Part shown: one piece after another, positions 59,866-64,000 of the stretch
How the letters are laid out: the number at the start of each line of letters is the position of its first letter
How positions within the stretch are numbered: position 1 is the stretch's first letter
Assembly: GCF_016924645.1 (NCBI RefSeq)
Contig: NZ_JAFFJV010000006.1
Coordinates: forward strand, 62,001-126,000
Direction: 5' to 3'
Source: Rufibacter psychrotolerans
GTDB taxonomy: Bacteria > Bacteroidota > Bacteroidia > Cytophagales > Hymenobacteraceae
Length of the DNA stretch: 64,000 bases
The notes under the pieces: model-generated
Database searches by the model: none
Seen by the model: the letters and a program-made list of their open reading frames with translations, nothing else
What the model was told of the DNA's origin: nothing
Program-made: the position numbers and the translations under genes

Positions 59866-62800
59866 TTAGCGCTTCACTACTCTAACCACGGTGTCTACCC
59901 CGGTGCCCTGGATTTTCACCAGGTAGGTGCCGGCGGCTTCGTCCGTCAGGTCAAGGCGCTGCACCGCGCCTCCCTGGGTCTTGAGGGTTTTCACCAGGCG
60001 GCCGTCCAGGGCGTACACGGTTACGGTTACCTGGGGGGCCGTTACGGCGGTAAGGTCCAGGTGCACCGCCTCAGAGGTTGGGTTAGGGTAGGCCCGCACG
60101 GTTACCGCCGGGGTGGCACCTGCTTTGGTTTGCACCGCCACCGTTTTGCTGTACTCATGCTTGCCGTCTGTGTCTACCTGCTTGAGGCGATAGTACAGGG
60201 TGCCGGCCGGGGCGGTGGCATCAAGGAAGCGGTAGTCCAGGCGCACGTTGCTGGTGCCGTTGCCTTTCACCTGCCCGATGGCGCTGAAGTTCTTACCGTC
60301 CAGGCTGCGCTCTACCTGGAAGTAGTCGTTGTCCTTCTCCGCGGCGGTAGCCCAGTTCAGCACCACGCCGTTCGCCTGCGCCTTGGCCGTGAAGTGGAGC
60401 AAGGTTACCGGTAGCGGGGTAGCCAGATCGTTCAGGCGGGCGGCATACTCGTATTGGTCTGTGGTGCCCGGTTTCAGGACCAGCTGTTGGGTCACAATCG
60501 CGCCGCCAGCTTCGGCGTCAAACAAATCTACCAGGCCGTCAAGATCGGTGTCTCTGTAGTACTGGTTGCCCGGGATCAGGAAGGCGAAGGTGCCGTTTAC
60601 TCTTTCCAGCCAGTTAGGGATGCCGTTCTGGTTGCTGTCTTGGGTGGTGTAGTAGCCTTTTCCGGTTTTGGCCTCAAAGGCCGCGGCGCGGGTCTTGTAG
60701 TCGCCCAAGGTGATACCGTCCTGGTCATCGTCCAGGGCCTCCACGAAGTCCTCGTACTGGTCATTGTCGCTGTTGGTGTCACGGTAATCTGGCAGGTCGG
60801 TGCGGTCTGTGTTCACAATGGCCACGGCGGTGCCGTTTGTTTCACAGCCGCAGGTGGGGTCATAGGCGTTGTCTAAGCCGTCATGGTCGCTGTCTGAGCC
60901 GGTGCGGGCCGTAAACCCGAAGGTAGACTGCGCCTCTATGTTGTCCAGGATGCCGTCGTTGTCAGAATCGGTGTCCTGGAAGTCTTTGTAGCCGTCACCG
61001 TCTGTATCCGGGTTCGGAAGTTTTACCTTGCCGTCGGCACCCAGCACCGCCAGCGGAATCCCAGACTTGTTTACTCCACTGGTGAAGGTGCCGGTGAGCG
61101 GGTTGTACCCTTCGGGGGCCACGCCGCCGTTGGCCTCAATGGCGTTCGGGATGCCGTCGCCGTCAATGTCAATGTCGTAGCCTCTGATCATGCCGTCTAA
61201 GTCAATGTCAAACCCGTCGTGGATGTCGTCATGGTTCAGGTCTTTGAAAGCGCCGTACACCGGGTGCACAAAGTCTGGGTCAAGGTAGTTGTACACGCCG
61301 TCGCCGTCATGGTCGCCGGTTGGGTTTGCCACTTCCTGCTCGGTGATGATGCCGTCATTGTTGTCGTCCAGATCATCCACATCGGCAACGCCATCATTGT
61401 CCCAGTCGCCCGAGATCATGTAAGAAACGGCGGTCTCGCTCACTCCGCCCACGGCATCCGTCGTCCGGATGGTGAGGGTGTAGGTGCCGGGCACCAGCGC
61501 GTGTTTGTAGGCTACCTCCAGTTCGCCGTTGCCCTGCAGGCGCATGCCCTTGGGCAACGTGCCGCCAATAACCTCCGCCGACTGGATAGGACCGTCTGGA
61601 TCGGTGAGGACGGCAATGTGGTCGCCGGTGTTGAAGAGGAACATGTGCCTGTTGGTAAGCAGCACCTCAGCGGTGGCCTCCCGGTCAATGGCCGTGAGGT
61701 GGATGACGGTGCTGTTGTTGCCGTCTTTGGTGGTACCTCCCTCTGGGTCATACTCATTGGCGGCGTATTTGTAGCCCAGGCTGTTCAGCACGCCAATGGT
61801 GGTGGGCTGGGCCAGTAAGGTCAGGGTCTTGGTTTCGTTCACGCCCAGGGTGCCAATGGTCCAGAGTCCGGTGGCCGGGTCAATGGAGGTGCCAGGAGCC
61901 GGGGTGCCGCTGCCGGTCACCAGGATAAGGCCCGGGGCCACGCCAGAGGCAATGACCACGCCGGTAGCCGGGTCTGGCCCCAGGTTGGTAGCGGTGACAC
62001 TTACCTGGTACTGACCACCTACGTAGTAAGGGCCGCTCACAATGGTGCTGCTGACCGCAATGTCGGCGGTGGCAGCGCCCTGGATGGAGGCAGTTTGGCT
62101 GTTATTGCTGGCCACGTTGTCGTGTTGGTTGGTGGCCACTACAGAGGCGGTGGTGGTATAGGTGGCGGCACGCTGCGGTTTCACCCTGATGACCAGGATC
62201 TGGGCATTTTCTGCGCCGGGTAGCACATCAGAGTCCAGGGTCCAGCGGCCGGTGGCCGGATTGTAAGCGCCCGAGGAGGCGGTGGCGCTCACAAAGGCTA
62301 ACCCGGCGGGCAACTTGTCTTCAATGACCACTCCCGTGGCGGCATCTGGGCCGTTGTTCTGTACCCTTACCGTGAAGCTGGTTTCCTGCCCGTTGAAGAA
62401 GGTAGCGGCGGCGGCCGTGTTGGTAACCGCCAGTTCTGCCACCGGCAACACGTTGAGGAGCGCCACGGCCTGGTTGTTTCCGGAGACAGGGTCAAATTGG
62501 TCCTGGCCGGTGATGTTACCGCCCAGGTTAAGGCGGCCGGTGGTGTTAGGCACCCCTTTCAACTCCAGGGTTTTCGACTCGCCCACGGCCAGAGTGCCCA
62601 CGTTCCAGATACCATTGTCAAAGTTGTAGCTGGTGCCCGAAGGAACCACCAGGCCAGACGGAATGAAGTTCAGAGTTCTGGTGCGGGTGTCAATGCCTTG
62701 AAGGTTGGTAATGACGTCTGGGCCATTGTTGGTTACGGTCATCCGGAAGGTGGCCTCGGTGAGGTTATGGTAATAATTGCCGGCCGGATCATTGCTGGTC

Positions 62801-64000
62801 ACGGTAAGGGCCAGGGAAGCATCGGCGGCTTTGCGCACTACAAGGGTGGTAGCCGCGGAGTTGTTGGTGCTTACATCGTCTACTTGCACCGGGGTGCCGG
62901 TGCGGCTGGCGGAGAACGTGTAGTTCTTGTCGCCGGGTACCGAGGTGTCTGCGTGAGGCGTACCAGTCAAGAGCAACTCTGTGGAGGCACCAGCGGCCAG
63001 GTACGGAATCGTCCATAGGCCATTGCTGTAAGTACCAGTTGCAGGGCTGGTAGAGGTAAGGGAGAACCCGGCCGGCAGGGCCGCCGCGAGGGTTACGTTG
63101 GTAGCGGCGTCTGGTCCGTTATTGGTCACCACAACCTTGAAAGGCACGGCCTCCTTGGTGTAATAGGCGGGTTGTGGGGTAGAAACCGCCACGGCAATAT
63201 CTGCGGTGACAACGCCGGTGCCCGACCGGATGTTGTTAGAGGCGCTGTTATTACTGCTTACGTTGTCATACTCAGTATGCGTCTGGGTAGCGGTAGTGGT
63301 AATGACGGCACTTTGGTTGATAGTGGCGGTAAACGTCATAGTGGCGGTGGCACCACTGGCCAGCGTACCCACGGTCCAGGTAATGTCACCGGTGCTGGCG
63401 TTGTAGGTGCTGGTGCCGGTAGAAACTTTGTTGCTTGTATGGGCATAGGTCAGGGTACCAGGAAGCTTGTCTGTTACCACCACGTTGGTGGCGGCGCTTG
63501 GGCCGTTGTTGGTCACCCGTACGGTGTAGGTAACGGTTTCCCCGGTGGTGTAGGTAGTTCCTGTGGGAGCGCTCACCGTGTTGGTCACGGCCACATCGGC
63601 GGTGGACTTTACGGCAATGGTGCTGGAGGCTGAGTTGTTGCCGCTCTGGCTGTCAAACTCGGGGTGGGTTTGGGTAGAGGTGAGGGTGTAACTGCCCGTT
63701 GCAGCGGCCTTGGCGTACACGGTTAAGGTTTGGCTGCCGCCCGAGGCAATGGTTCCTACGGACCAAACGCCGGTAGAAGCATTGAAGGAGCCTAAACTGG
63801 CGCTGGTGCTGGTAACCACCATGCCCGCCGGTAGCTGGTTGGCGACAGAAACGTTAGTAGCGTTGTTGGGGCCGTTGTTGGCGGCTTTGATGGTGAACAT
63901 CACTTCTTCGTTCTGGCCTGGGTTGGCGGAAGAAACGGTGCTAGTGACAGCCACGTCGGCCGAAGGCGCAACGGTAATGGTGGTAGAGGCCGTGTTGTTG
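59866..64000 (-). CDS. Giant secreted protein with DUF11 repeats, calcium-type repeats and T9SS sorting domain, C-terminal part
   Basis: About 1377 residues are in the window; the frame is open at the right edge, so start and signal peptide lie outside. At least six DUF11-type beta-sandwich repeats of 110-130 residues (each with NNGP.AATNV and ..LPAG) come first, then a putative Ig-like (He_PIG) segment, then a thrombospondin-type-3-like region rich in DxDxDG (DNDGVADVDDLDDNNDG, DIDGDGIPNAIE, DTDGDGYKDFQDTDSDNDG). The last 80 residues (VRAYPNPTSEAVHLDL...YALDGRLVKTL...GTYLVKI) are a type A T9SS sorting domain. Probably a long cell-surface adhesin or matrix protein; no enzyme domain is seen. 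Confidence 0.9.
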   Translation of the reverse strand, partial: NNTASTTITVAPSADVAVTSTVSSANPGQNEEVMFTIKAANNGPNNATNVSVANQLPAGMVVTSTSASLGSFNASTGVWSVGTIASGGSQTLTVYAKAAATGSYTLTSTQTHPEFDSQSGNNSASSTIAVKSTADVAVTNTVSAPTGTTYTTGETVTYTVRVTNNGPSAATNVVVTDKLPGTLTYAHTSNKVSTGTSTYNASTGDITWTVGTLASGATATMTFTATINQSAVITTTATQTHTEYDNVSSNNSASNNIRSGTGVVTADIAVAVSTPQPAYYTKEAVPFKVVVTNNGPDAATNVTLAAALPAGFSLTSTSPATGTYSNGLWTIPYLAAGASTELLLTGTPHADTSVPGDKNYTFSASRTGTPVQVDDVSTNNSAATTLVVRKAADASLALTVTSNDPAGNYYHNLTEATFRMTVTNNGPDVITNLQGIDTRTRTLNFIPSGLVVPSGTSYNFDNGIWNVGTLAVGESKTLELKGVPNTTGRLNLGGNITGQDQFDPVSGNNQAVALLNVLPVAELAVTNTAAAATFFNGQETSFTVRVQNNGPDAATGVVIEDKLPAGLAFVSATASSGAYNPATGRWTLDSDVLPGAENAQILVIRVKPQRAATYTTTASVVATNQHDNVASNNSQTASIQGAATADIAVSSTIVSGPYYVGGQYQVSVTATNLGPDPATGVVIASGVAPGLILVTGSGTPAPGTSIDPATGLWTIGTLGVNETKTLTLLAQPTTIGVLNSLGYKYAANEYDPEGGTTKDGNNSTVIHLTAIDREATAEVLLTNRHMFLFNTGDHIAVLTDPDGPIQSAEVIGGTLPKGMRLQGNGELEVAYKHALVPGTYTLTIRTTDAVGGVSETAVSYMISGDWDNDGVADVDDLDDNNDGIITEQEVANPTGDHDGDGVYNYLDPDFVHPVYGAFKDLNHDDIHDGFDIDLDGMIRGYDIDIDGDGIPNAIEANGGVAPEGYNPLTGTFTSGVNKSGIPLAVLGADGKVKLPNPDTDGDGYKDFQDTDSDNDGILDNIEAQSTFGFTARTGSDSDHDGLDNAYDPTCGCETNGTAVAIVNTDRTDLPDYRDTNSDNDQYEDFVEALDDDQDGITLGDYKTRAAAFEAKTGKGYYTTQDSNQNGIPNWLERVNGTFAFLIPGNQYYRDTDLDGLVDLFDAEAGGAIVTQQLVLKPGTTDQYEYAARLNDLATPLPVTLLHFTAKAQANGVVLNWATAAEKDNDYFQVERSLDGKNFSAIGQVKGNGTSNVRLDYRFLDATAPAGTLYYRLKQVDTDGKHEYSKTVAVQTKAGATPAVTVRAYPNPTSEAVHLDLTAVTAPQVTVTVYALDGRLVKTLKTQGGAVQRLDLTDEAAGTYLVKIQGTGVDTVVRVVKR

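Overview
The window comes from a Bacteroidota chromosome, most likely a pigmented Hymenobacteraceae (Rufibacter/Pontibacter-like). This rests on moderately high GC, SusC/SusD proteins, a type IX secretion C-terminal domain, promoters with TAnnTTTG -7 boxes, a LytS/LytTR pair, and NuoI-NuoN sequences of Cytophagales type. The genus is inferred, not proven.

Layout. 1-7038 is the distal half of the complex I operon (nuoH 3' end, I, J, K, L, M, N), with a terminator-like hairpin and a candidate promoter between nuoJ and nuoK. 7337-13000 is a minus-strand block: a DUF2625 protein, a LytTR response regulator and its histidine kinase, an alpha/beta hydrolase and aspS. 13318-18797 holds an outer-membrane beta-barrel protein and three poorly known genes. 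18902-24926 has a TrmH/SpoU rRNA/tRNA methyltransferase divergent from mutS, tRNA-Gly(GCC), tRNA-Leu(TAA) and a YfcC transporter. 25016-25873 is a lipoprotein.

26150-52557 is an L-arabinan/L-arabinose utilisation locus. Two enzymes (GH43, GH51) are read leftward. A SusC/SusD pair, GH43, GH127/GH146, GH51 with a CBM-like domain, GH97, GH43 and an aldose epimerase are read rightward, followed by a Nudix-type AraR-like regulator, araB-araD-araA and a sodium:sugar symporter. The picture is: arabinan is cut and imported by surface lipoproteins and SusCD, periplasmic alpha- and beta-L-arabinosidases release arabinose, the mutarotase and symporter feed the cytoplasm, and AraBDA deliver D-xylulose-5-phosphate. 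AT-rich palindromes stand before the GH51, susC and araB promoters and are candidate AraR operators.

52765-55379 is an exonuclease/cNMP-CBS-DUF294 pair. 55380-56101 is packed with repeats. 56102-59735 carries a HAD hydrolase, an ElaA-type acetyltransferase, an aldehyde dehydrogenase and a very acidic small protein. 59866-64000 is the C-terminal part of a giant secreted DUF11/calcium-repeat protein.

The most striking non-coding signal is a family of at least 26 palindromes, nearly always exactly 36 nt (18+18, consensus half GTTTTAGGGCTGTTTTC), scattered through intergenic spaces and absent from the confident coding regions. A REP-like pair with GTAG tetranucleotides, a 158-bp MITE with CTAG duplications, and several other hairpin families are also present.
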